Under the pieces are notes generated by a model. That model worked only from the letters and a program-made list of their open reading frames with translations. It was not told where the DNA came from and ran no database searches. Positions 55,317 to 64,000 of a stretch of DNA of 64,000 nt are shown here, one piece after another (position 1 is the first letter of the stretch; each line of letters begins with the position of its first letter). The position numbers were made by a program, and so were the translations under genes. Source of the DNA: Pyrinomonadaceae bacterium (GTDB lineage: Bacteria; Acidobacteriota; Blastocatellia; Pyrinomonadales; Pyrinomonadaceae). The stretch spans positions 124,001-188,000 of the forward strand of contig JAGOBH010000005.1 of assembly GCA_017983495.1 (NCBI GenBank), read 5' to 3'.

Positions 55317-56981
55317 ATGCAAAAGGTGCTGACAGCCGAACAAATGCGCGAGGTCGATCGACTGACGACCGAGCGTTACGGCATTCCGTCGATCCTCCTG
55401 ATGGAGAACGCCGCCCACGCCGTTGCACGAGTCATCACCGAAAAGCTCGGCGGCTCGGTCAAGGGTAAAAGGTTTTGTATTCTGTGCGGACCGGGAAATA
55501 ACGGCGGGGATGGAGCGGCACTGGCTCGCATTCTGCTTTTCCAGGGAGCGGAACACATCTATGCTCCGATTTGGGGAGAACCTGAGATGGCCCCCGACGA
55601 TGCACGGCAAAACTTCAAAATATTGAAAGCACTCTTTGAACAAAACGCACCGCGCCTTGTCGCCCCTAAGATGGTTAACGAACGTGTAGGTCTGCCAATG
55701 ATGAAACTGGTCGACGTGGTCGTCGATGCCGTTTTTGGAACCGGTTTGAAGAGGCCTGCCGAGGGTCACATAGGAAAGGCTTTCGAGACGCTGCTTCGAT
55801 GGCGTGACGAGCCGGGACGTCCAATCATATTAGCGGTAGATATTCCGTCCGGATTGCCGTCTGATTCTGGATCTTTTTTGGGCAGTCACATCCAAGCGGA
55901 TTTGACAGTTACATTCACGGCTCCCAAGCCATCGAACGTGCTGGCCCCAGCTGCCTCCGCTAACGGTGAGTTGGTCGTCGCTAACATTGGCTCGCCGCAA
56001 GAATTGATCGACGAGCAGCCGTCGCAGCTTTATTTGGCAGAGAGCGAAGATGCGTCGATGTGGCTCGCGAAGACGGGGTTTTCGAGCGGAGATTACAAAA
56101 ATCGACGCGGTCACGCCCTCGAGATAGCCGGTTCCGAGAGCTATTCCGGTGCGGCGGTTTTGGTCGGCGATGCGGCGATGCGTTCGGGTGTTGGGCTGGT
56201 GACGATAGCAACGCCGAGATCGTTAAAGGACTCGATCGCCTTGCGTGTTTTGCCCGAAGTGATGGTCAAGGGTGTAGCCGAAACGGACGACGGAGCGATC
56301 GCCGAAGAGGCGTTTGATGAACTGCACGATCTGCTCGAAAAGGCGGACGCCGTCGCGGTCGGCAGTGGGCTTTCACAGAGTGAGAGCACGCAAAGATTTG
56401 TCCAAAACGTCATCGAAAACCGTAAGTGCCCGACGATCGTCGACGCTGACGCACTAAATCTGCTTTCGCCCTGGACGCTGCAGAAGCCCGCACGTGTGCA
56501 AGGGCGAAACATTCAAGCTGATCAGGGCGAGGCAAGCGGGACGCTTGCGGTCCAGTTTCCCTTGATCCTCACGCCGCATGAGGGCGAGTTTTTGCGTTTG
56601 CTCGGTACCGGCGACAAGGACACGATCAAGGACCGTGTGGCGGCAGTGCGCGACTTTGCCACGACAAACAACGTCATTCTCGTGCTCAAGGGCGAACGTG
56701 TGCTGATCGGGGCTCCGGACGGCCGTGTGGTCGTCAATCCGACGGGCAATTCGGGCCTCGGTAAGGCAGGGAACGGCGATACGCTCGCCGGCATCCTCGC
56801 GGGCTTTGCGGCCCAGGCTGCGGCCATGAAGATCGACACTTTCGAAACGGTCGTCGCCGCTGTTTACACCGCCGGAATGGCAGGCGACATTTCCGAGGCG
56901 AAATACGGCAAACGCGTGATGATCGCGTCGGATGTGCGGGAATGTTTGACCGAGGCTTTTAGGTTGTTGGAAAGGAATTAG
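55317..56981 (+). CDS. nnr: Bifunctional NAD(P)H-hydrate epimerase / ADP-dependent NAD(P)H-hydrate dehydratase
   Basis: Repairs hydrated NAD(P)H. In 554 residues the N-terminal epimerase part (about 1-220; VLTAEQMREVDRL, CGPGNNGGDGAALARIL, DAVFGTGLKRP) is followed by the C-terminal ribokinase-like dehydratase part (about 240-550; GDYKNRRGHALEIAGS, VDADALNLLSPW, ILTPHEGEFLRL, VVNPTGNSGLGKAGNGDTLAG). Both halves look active. Ends 74 nt before tsaE. Confidence 0.95.
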   Translation: MQKVLTAEQMREVDRLTTERYGIPSILLMENAAHAVARVITEKLGGSVKGKRFCILCGPGNNGGDGAALARILLFQGAEHIYAPIWGEPEMAPDDARQNFKILKALFEQNAPRLVAPKMVNERVGLPMMKLVDVVVDAVFGTGLKRPAEGHIGKAFETLLRWRDEPGRPIILAVDIPSGLPSDSGSFLGSHIQADLTVTFTAPKPSNVLAPAASANGELVVANIGSPQELIDEQPSQLYLAESEDASMWLAKTGFSSGDYKNRRGHALEIAGSESYSGAAVLVGDAAMRSGVGLVTIATPRSLKDSIALRVLPEVMVKGVAETDDGAIAEEAFDELHDLLEKADAVAVGSGLSQSESTQRFVQNVIENRKCPTIVDADALNLLSPWTLQKPARVQGRNIQADQGEASGTLAVQFPLILTPHEGEFLRLLGTGDKDTIKDRVAAVRDFATTNNVILVLKGERVLIGAPDGRVVVNPTGNSGLGKAGNGDTLAGILAGFAAQAAAMKIDTFETVVAAVYTAGMAGDISEAKYGKRVMIASDVRECLTEAFRLLERN

Positions 56982-57047
56982 AACAGGATGGGCAGGATGA
57001 ACGGGATATTTTCTCTAATTTATCCTGCTCATCCCGTGTATCCTGTT
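56982..57047. repeat. ACAGGAT-word palindrome before tsaE
   Basis: Arms 56982-57008 and 57021-57047, each 27 nt and made of three 9-mers around CAGGAT/CGGGAT, complementary across a 12-nt spacer. It ends 8 nt before the tsaE start. Sister copy at 27678-27757. Confidence 0.85.
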
Positions 57048-57055
57048 AATGGGTA

Positions 57056-57502
57056 ATGGACGATAACCAGATCATTTGTAACACGCCGGACGAGACGTTC
57101 TCTGCCGGCGAAATGCTTGGACGGTCTTTAAAAGGCGGCGATGTCGTACTGCTTTTTGGCGGACTCGGGGCAGGGAAGACCTTGCTTACAAAGGGCATTC
57201 TACACGAGCTCGGCTATGACATCGACGAGGTGACGAGCCCGAGCTTTACGCTGGTCAATTTATACAAGACGCCGCGGTGCGACGTTCATCACATCGATCT
57301 CTGGCGGCTCGACGGCGGCCAGGACATAGTGACGGCGATCGGTTTGGATGAGATAATTGAGAGTGATCGTGGTGTTACGATCATCGAGTGGGCGGAGCGG
57401 CTTGGCGAAACCGACCTCGGCCCGCGGGTCATCAGGGTGTCGATCGACGGCGACGGCGATCAGCCCAGAGCGATCACGATCAGCAAAGGCCGAAAAAGTT
57501 AA
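57056..57502 (+). CDS. tsaE: tRNA threonylcarbamoyladenosine biosynthesis ATPase TsaE
   Basis: Part of the TsaBDE complex making t6A37 in ANN-decoding tRNAs. The 148-residue P-loop protein has LLFGGLGAGKTLLTKGIL (Walker A), EVTSPSFTLVNLY and HHIDLWRL motifs, and IIEWAERLG. Start codon follows a repeat with no clear ribosome site. Confidence 0.95.
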   Translation: MDDNQIICNTPDETFSAGEMLGRSLKGGDVVLLFGGLGAGKTLLTKGILHELGYDIDEVTSPSFTLVNLYKTPRCDVHHIDLWRLDGGQDIVTAIGLDEIIESDRGVTIIEWAERLGETDLGPRVIRVSIDGDGDQPRAITISKGRKS

Positions 57503-57556
57503 CATCGGATTTTTTCACAGCGGATTTGATTTTTACTATAATCAAGGCCGCAACGT

Positions 57557-59694
<2,138 letters not shown>

Positions 59695-59698
<4 letters not shown>

Positions 59699-60252
59699 GC
59701 CATTGCGGCCTTTTCAAAGCGGGATTCGAATACGCCGTTGATGTTCTTGCCGTATTTTAAGGTCAGTCGCGGATAGCCGCGTGTTTCCGGTTCGAGTTTG
59801 TCCGCCCCGAGCAGCTTTTCCGCTACGAGAATGTCCTCCATCGAACCTTCGATCTCCATGTAATAGCCAAACGGTACCTCGTCCAGCACGACCTCGACAT
59901 TGCCGAGATGCCACGATTTGCGGTGCTTTTCGTAAACGACCGATAGTCGGTACCCGAGTTTTTCGATGATGCTCTCGGTCGCATCGACGTCTGCGACAAC
60001 GGTCTCAAACTCGATCTTGTGCTTGAAATCGGTGTCAGACCCGACCTTTTCCTTATATGTAAGCAGCGTTTTGTCGCCGGTCTTTCTTAGCCTCAGCACC
60101 GCGTTTCGTTCGTCGAGCAGACCGCCGCGATGCAGGTAATTTTCCTCAAACACATCGTTTGTGAATACTGCGTTCAGGTCACGCAGTTTGGCCGCCATTT
60201 CGACCAGCAGCTTTTTATCCAAACGGTATTTCTTCTCGATCTCAATTGCCAT
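59695..60252 (-). CDS. CYTH-domain triphosphate-tunnel metalloenzyme
   Basis: A 185-residue CYTH protein with the N-terminal ExExK motif MAIEIEKKYRL and later VLRLRKTGDKTLLTYKEKVG, EFETVVADVD and EVPFGYYMEIEG, forming the tunnel of basic and acidic residues. Members hydrolyse triphosphate, polyphosphate or thiamine triphosphate, or act as adenylate cyclase (CyaB). The convergent overlap with ppk1 suggests a polyphosphate or tripolyphosphate substrate, but this is inference. Confidence 0.88.
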
Positions 60253-60433
60253 TTATCGCGCCTTAAAAATCCCTTTGGTCAATAGTATGAAATAACAGAG
60301 AGCACGGCAAACTGCTGTCTATCGCTCGGGCTGACTTGACGGAATTTAACCAATATTTGATACTTGAAAAAAAGGTCAGGATTTAATTTCGGCCTGAAAT
60401 TTATAGTTTTTATAAAATAAAGAGGAAAAAAAT

Positions 60434-60877
60434 ATGCCTTATCCAGAAATGATGATCTACGGTATGCGTCAGGAACTTGCCCAACTCGGGATCGAAGAGA
60501 CCAAGACGACCGAGTCCGTTGACGAAGCCGTCAAGAACACCGACGGGACGCTGATGGTCGTCGTTAACTCGGTTTGCGGATGCGCCGCCGGCGGTGTCCG
60601 TCCGGGTATCGCGATGGCCCTGCAAAACGCTGAGCACAAGCCCACACGTGCCATCACGGTATTTGCCGGTGCCGATATCGACGCCACCGACACGGCTCGT
60701 GCCTATTTTTCGGGTTACGCTCCGTCGTCGCCGTCGATCGGCCTGATAAAGGACGGCGAACTCGTACAGATGTTCGAACGCCGCGATCTCGAAGGCCGTC
60801 CGCCGACCGTGATCGCACAGGCACTGGTCGAAGCTTTTGAAACGCACTGCGTCAAGACCGAAGCCGCGAATAACTAA
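60434..60877 (+). CDS. BrxA/BrxB-family bacilliredoxin-like protein
   Basis: A 147-residue thioredoxin-fold protein of the YphP/DUF1094 family. The redox motif is C48-G-C50 in NSVCGCAAGG, the CGC signature. In Bacillus such proteins remove bacillithiol from protein thiols. Host thiol is unknown. AGAGG lies 8 nt before the start. Confidence 0.9.
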   Translation: MPYPEMMIYGMRQELAQLGIEETKTTESVDEAVKNTDGTLMVVVNSVCGCAAGGVRPGIAMALQNAEHKPTRAITVFAGADIDATDTARAYFSGYAPSSPSIGLIKDGELVQMFERRDLEGRPPTVIAQALVEAFETHCVKTEAANN

Positions 60878-60898
60878 TTACTCCGATCAATACACATA

Positions 60899-60936
60899 AA
60901 GGGAACCGTCGTATCGCGTCGGTTCCCTTACTTTTT
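60899..60936 (+). terminator. Terminator after the bacilliredoxin gene
   Basis: AAGGGAACCG / CGGTTCCCTT, 11-nt loop, followed by ACTTTTT. Confidence 0.85.
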
Positions 60937-61019
60937 GCCCGTCGGAAATTAGTTATTGCGGGTACGGTGCAATTGCGGATAGAATAGGTTTGGCATCTGT
61001 TTCCGGCCGCCACCGCTAA

Positions 61020-61469
61020 ATGTCCATATCTCAACGACAACACATACGTTTTTCGCTCGATCTGCCCGCGTGGATCTATACGAAATTCGGCGAAAAACAG
61101 CAGACCTTGCTGCAGCAGATCAGCATCGGCGGCTGTTTTACGGGCTGGGAAGAGAATGTTTACGTCGGCGATGAATTTCGGATGGAGATCCAGTTGCCAA
61201 ACGGCAACTATCTGCCGCTACAGTGCAAAGCTCTCTACCGGTTCGACCATACCGGCATCGGCGTCAAATTTACCGACATTACCGCTTTCGAACAGGAACT
61301 GATCACTAAGATCATCGCCGCCCGTCTGGACGCCGAGGGCGTGCCGCTGCAGATCGACCCGTTCACCCCGCCGCCGTCGTATGCCACCGAGGACGATTCG
61401 CCGCGTGTTACCGACATCCGCCACAAGACCGACAGCATCCTCGAACGCATAATGACGCCGGACGTCTAG
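61020..61469 (+). CDS. PilZ-domain protein (probable c-di-GMP binding)
   Basis: A 149-residue protein with a single PilZ domain (about 5-100): RQHIRFSLDLPAWI supplies the RxxxR arginines (R6, R10) and QQISIGGCFTG the (D/N)xSxxG-like turn, though Asp/Asn is replaced by Gln, which could weaken binding. The last 40 residues are disordered. Probably a c-di-GMP effector. Confidence 0.82.
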   Translation: MSISQRQHIRFSLDLPAWIYTKFGEKQQTLLQQISIGGCFTGWEENVYVGDEFRMEIQLPNGNYLPLQCKALYRFDHTGIGVKFTDITAFEQELITKIIAARLDAEGVPLQIDPFTPPPSYATEDDSPRVTDIRHKTDSILERIMTPDV

Positions 61470-61492
61470 ATTTCTGCCCTAAAACAATACGA

Positions 61493-61975
61493 TCATTGCG
61501 GTTTCGGTGCCTGTTGAGGCCTGATGCCGGTGTAATGCGCCGAGGCGATCTTCCAGGTTTTGCCGTCTTTTCGGAGCACGTAGGTTGTGCGGATGCTCCG
61601 CGGCGGCAGGGGTTTGCCGCTTGCGGTCATCGTGTAGTTGAGCCGTGCGATGACGACGGCGAATTTGCCGTAATTGCGGATCGAATGTTCGGTCACCTCG
61701 ACCGTCGCCTTAACGCCGGTGGCCGCGGCCTTGGCCTCGGGCGTGTAAAACCCCAGCACTTTTTCCCGCGGGTCAAATTCGCCAACCGGCGAGATCTCGA
61801 TATAATCCGCCGTCAGGATGCTGTCGAGCGTCTTCGCGTCGTACTCGGTCTGTGCCCTGACCATCCGGTCGACTATCGATCTGAGTGCACCATCGTCCTT
61901 GTTTGAAAATTGGGCAAGCAAAACCTGCGACGTTGCAGCAATAATCGCGAGTAGGATGACTATCTTGAATTTCAT
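61493..61975 (-). CDS. Exported DUF4440/SnoaL-like protein
   Basis: A 160-residue protein with signal peptide (MKFKIVILLAIIAATSQVLL) and an NTF2-like fold (IVDRMVRAQTEYDAKTLDSILTADYIEISPVGEFDPREKVLGFY, VVIARLNYTMTASG, WKIASAHYTGI). The family holds small-molecule binding or detoxifying proteins; the ligand is unknown. ATG 61975 chosen for the signal peptide. Confidence 0.85.
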   Translation of the reverse strand: MKFKIVILLAIIAATSQVLLAQFSNKDDGALRSIVDRMVRAQTEYDAKTLDSILTADYIEISPVGEFDPREKVLGFYTPEAKAAATGVKATVEVTEHSIRNYGKFAVVIARLNYTMTASGKPLPPRSIRTTYVLRKDGKTWKIASAHYTGIRPQQAPKPQ

Positions 61976-62023
61976 ACGTTCATTCATCGGCATTCTCGAA
62001 TTTTGTCTGACCACTTATCCCAC

Positions 62024-62116
62024 TTTCTCTTTGCGACTTTGCGACTTTGCGGGAGATTCTGACGTGTCCCGCCAAGACGCAAAGCCGCAAAGGAAGCCGC
62101 AAAGCACAAAGTTATC
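62024..62116. repeat. CGCAAAG-word hyphenated palindrome
   Basis: Left arm CTTTGCGACTTTGCG (TTTGCGGGA) and right arm TCCCGCC...GACGCAAAG, CGCAAAG words on both sides, with the centre GATTCTGACGTG. It is close to the radA stop codon (62119). Confidence 0.7.
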
Positions 62117-62118
62117 CC

Positions 62119-63492
62119 CTAAAACAACTCATCCATCGCCTGCTCTAGGTTTTTGACACCGACAACTCTAATTCCAAGCAACTTCTCCAAACCTTTTTTA
62201 TTCGATTCGGGAAGGATCAGCTTTTTGAACCCTAGGACCTGAGCCTCGCGGGCACGGGCTTGGGCCTGGAGCACGCCGCGGACTTCGCCGGTCAGGCCGA
62301 CTTCGCCAAAGACGGCGGTTTCGGGCGGGACCTGGATGTTGCGAAAACTTGACGCGATTGCGGCGATGATGCCGAGGTCGGCGGCGGGTTCGTCGATCTC
62401 CATACCTCCGGCGATGTTGACGAAAACGTCGTCGCCCGCGAGTTGGAATCCGACCTGCTTCTCTAAAACGGCGATCAGCAAGCTTGCACGGTTGTGGTCA
62501 AAACCCTGCGTCATTCGCCGTGCAGTACCAAATTTGGTACTGCTGACGAGTGCCTGCACCTCGACCAGCATCGGCCGCGTGCCTTCCATACAGACGGTTA
62601 CGACCGAACCGGTGGCGTTCTCGGGGCGTTCCTGCAGAAAAAGCTCGGACGGATTCGCCACCGCGATCAGCCCCGCGTTGGTCATCTCAAAAACCCCGAT
62701 CTCGTTGGCGGCACCAAAGCGGTTTTTGGTTGCGCGGATGATGCGGTGATTGTGGTGGCGGTCGCCTTCGAAATAGAGGACGGTATCGACGATGTGTTCG
62801 AGCGTTTTCGGGCCGGCGATCGAGCCTTCTTTGGTGACGTGGCCGGTCAGGAAAACCGGCGTGCCGGTCTGCTTGGCGTACATCATAAACTGCGCCGCCA
62901 CGTCGCGCACCTGCGACACGCTGCCCGGAGCCGATTCGATCTTTTCGCTGAAGACCGTCTGGATCGAATCGACAATGACAAAGTCCGGCTTGAGCTTGTC
63001 GGTCTCGGCCATTATCGCCTGCAGATTGGTCTCGGGCAGCAAGAAGAGAGTTTCCGCCTCAACCCCGAGGCGTTCGCCGCGCATCTTGATCTGCCGCTCT
63101 GATTCTTCGCCCGAAACGTACAGCACCTTGGCACCGTGCCGGCTGAGCTTGTTGGCCATCTGGATGACGATCGTCGATTTGCCGATGCCCGGCGCACCGC
63201 CGATCAGCACGAGCGAACCGGCCACGATGCCGCCGCCAAGCACCCGGTCGAGTTCGTCAATGCCCGAGAGCGTTCGCGATTCGTCCTGAGATTCGATCGT
63301 CCCATAGGCGATCGGCGAGGTCTGGCGGTACTGCGAGACAAAGCTGTGCTTTGACGAAGCCGGCACCGTCGGCCGAAACCGCTCTTCGACCAGCGAATTC
63401 CACTCCTGACACTCCGGACACTGCCCCAGCCACTTACGCGCCTGGCCGCCGCAATTCTGACAGACAAATATAGTTGCTGGTTGCTTTGCCAT
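62119..63492 (-). CDS. radA: DNA repair protein RadA (Sms)
   Basis: Assists branch migration in recombination. The 457-residue protein starts at ATG 63492 (MAKQPATIFVCQNCGGQ); a frame continues upstream but lacks RadA sequence. N-terminal zinc ribbon CQNCGG...CPECQEW, P-loop GGAPGIGKSTI, Walker B VIVDSIQTV, RadA motif ATKNRFGAANEIGVFEM, then the C-terminal Lon-protease-like domain (PPETAVFGEVGLTGEVRGV). Intact. Confidence 0.96.
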   Translation of the reverse strand: MAKQPATIFVCQNCGGQARKWLGQCPECQEWNSLVEERFRPTVPASSKHSFVSQYRQTSPIAYGTIESQDESRTLSGIDELDRVLGGGIVAGSLVLIGGAPGIGKSTIVIQMANKLSRHGAKVLYVSGEESERQIKMRGERLGVEAETLFLLPETNLQAIMAETDKLKPDFVIVDSIQTVFSEKIESAPGSVSQVRDVAAQFMMYAKQTGTPVFLTGHVTKEGSIAGPKTLEHIVDTVLYFEGDRHHNHRIIRATKNRFGAANEIGVFEMTNAGLIAVANPSELFLQERPENATGSVVTVCMEGTRPMLVEVQALVSSTKFGTARRMTQGFDHNRASLLIAVLEKQVGFQLAGDDVFVNIAGGMEIDEPAADLGIIAAIASSFRNIQVPPETAVFGEVGLTGEVRGVLQAQARAREAQVLGFKKLILPESNKKGLEKLLGIRVVGVKNLEQAMDELF

Positions 63493-63816
63493 TTTATCGG
63501 AACCCACAGGATACAACACCCAACGGATGAGTCCCAAACCAACGGCCCGAAAGTGGCGGAAGTTCGCGAAGAGTCTGGCAATTCCCGAAAGTCTGCGAAG
63601 TCCAGGAAGTCGCAAGTCCATCACTTATCACTCATCAGGGTTCGCTAGGGTGCCGCACGAACACGCGTTAGAAATAGATCCATAAGATCAAATGTCCACT
63701 GTGACGGTTGCGGAAAAGCGGGTAAAGTGGATAAATTGTTTTGAGGCCGCTTTGCAATGGCAACCTGCCCAGTCGAGGTTTGGGGAAGCGGTCGATCGAC
63801 GTTCTCGTAAAAGCAG
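63493..63816. other. Intergenic region after radA
   Basis: About 320 nt with GAAAGTCT, GAAGTCC, GGAAGTC-type words near 63585-63620, like those near 18350. No gene is seen. A short frame at 63741 has no ribosome site and no recognisable content. Confidence 0.5.
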
Positions 63817-64000
63817 ATGATAAACCTTTTGGATTACCCGTTATTGATGTTTGGGGCGACGCTCCTTTTGATGGTCGTTGCCGTATGGGTCGGCGGTGTT
63901 GTCCTAAAGCGGATCAAGGCACCGCGTGCTGATTTTAGGGATGATTTCGGCGTTGTACTGGGGGCAACGCTGACGTTGATGGCACTGATCATCGGGTTTA
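63817..64000 (+). CDS. Partial membrane protein, DUF4239 (bestrophin-like)
   Basis: The ATG at 63817 opens a frame running off the window: 61 residues with two hydrophobic helices (LLMFGATLLLMVVAVWVGG and GVVLGATLTLMALIIGF) and the DDFGVVLGATLTLMALIIGF-type segment typical of DUF4239 proteins. The 3' end lies outside the window. Confidence 0.75.
   Translation, partial: MINLLDYPLLMFGATLLLMVVAVWVGGVVLKRIKAPRADFRDDFGVVLGATLTLMALIIGF

Overview
The window is a 64 kb bacterial chromosomal segment of roughly 50% GC. The best guess for the host is an acidobacterium of the Blastocatellia type. This is inferred from the combination of an adenosylcobalamin-dependent ribonucleotide reductase, an MglA/MglB polarity pair, a complete exosortase/EPS cluster, small CxxC helix-turn-helix-like proteins and many word-repeat intergenic palindromes. 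It was not shown by any database comparison. Most genes are ordinary housekeeping genes, broken by three accessory stretches.

Layout. 1-5.3 kb: nrdJ (minus) with a NrdR-box-like operator in its promoter, hslO (Hsp33), a flavin reductase and a short-chain polyprenyl synthase. 5.3-17.0 kb: one co-directional exosortase/exopolysaccharide cluster (exosortase-EpsI fusion, PrsT-like TPR lipoprotein, a 59-residue peptide with a PEP-CTERM-like segment, Wzz, ExeA-like ATPase, BY-kinase, sugar-phosphate transferase, Wza-type export protein, Ycf48-like propeller). 17.2-17.3 kb: tRNA-Val and tRNA-Asp. 17.3-19.0 kb: gene-free, repeat-rich DNA. 19.0-23.6 kb: an AT-rich defence operon on the minus strand (two adenine methyltransferases, a PD-(D/E)XK endonuclease, a four-helix membrane protein, a DGQHR/DndB-like protein). 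23.6-25.1 kb: repeats around a HAD-family gene. 25.1-32.1 kb: mglBA, yvcK, glmU, an unknown exported protein and glmS.

32.1-39.1 kb is a second accessory block beginning exactly at the end of glmS. It holds coiled-coil lipoproteins built from a repeated DNA module, a second copy of the glmS 3' end with its terminator, a ToxR/CadC-like membrane regulator, two paralogous small CxxC proteins, a lipoprotein with a downstream pseudogene copy of its C-terminal domain, and a secreted protein combining beta-gamma-crystallin domains with an aerolysin-like pore-forming module. 39.2-64.0 kb returns to metabolism: a quinone oxidoreductase; a CHRD/FG-GAP exoprotein; homocysteine methyltransferase-MTHFR under a SAM-II-type riboswitch with terminator; mutM; an NDP-sugar pyrophosphorylase; a TPR protein; thiE-thiD; a chlorite-dismutase family protein; acyP; apt; tRNA-Arg; an MFS permease; nnr; tsaE; ppk1; a CYTH protein; a bacilliredoxin; a PilZ protein; radA; and a partial DUF4239-type gene.

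How the parts relate. The exosortase cluster supplies initiation, polymer-length control, export and protein sorting for a surface polymer, but holds no sugar-specific glycosyltransferases, which must lie elsewhere. glmS and glmU together make UDP-GlcNAc, which could feed it or peptidoglycan. The riboswitch ties methionine and one-carbon metabolism to SAM level. The strongest candidates for undescribed biology are the block between the two glmS ends, the crystallin/aerolysin protein, the five-gene methyltransferase/nuclease/DGQHR operon, and the small PEP-CTERM-like peptide within the exosortase operon.
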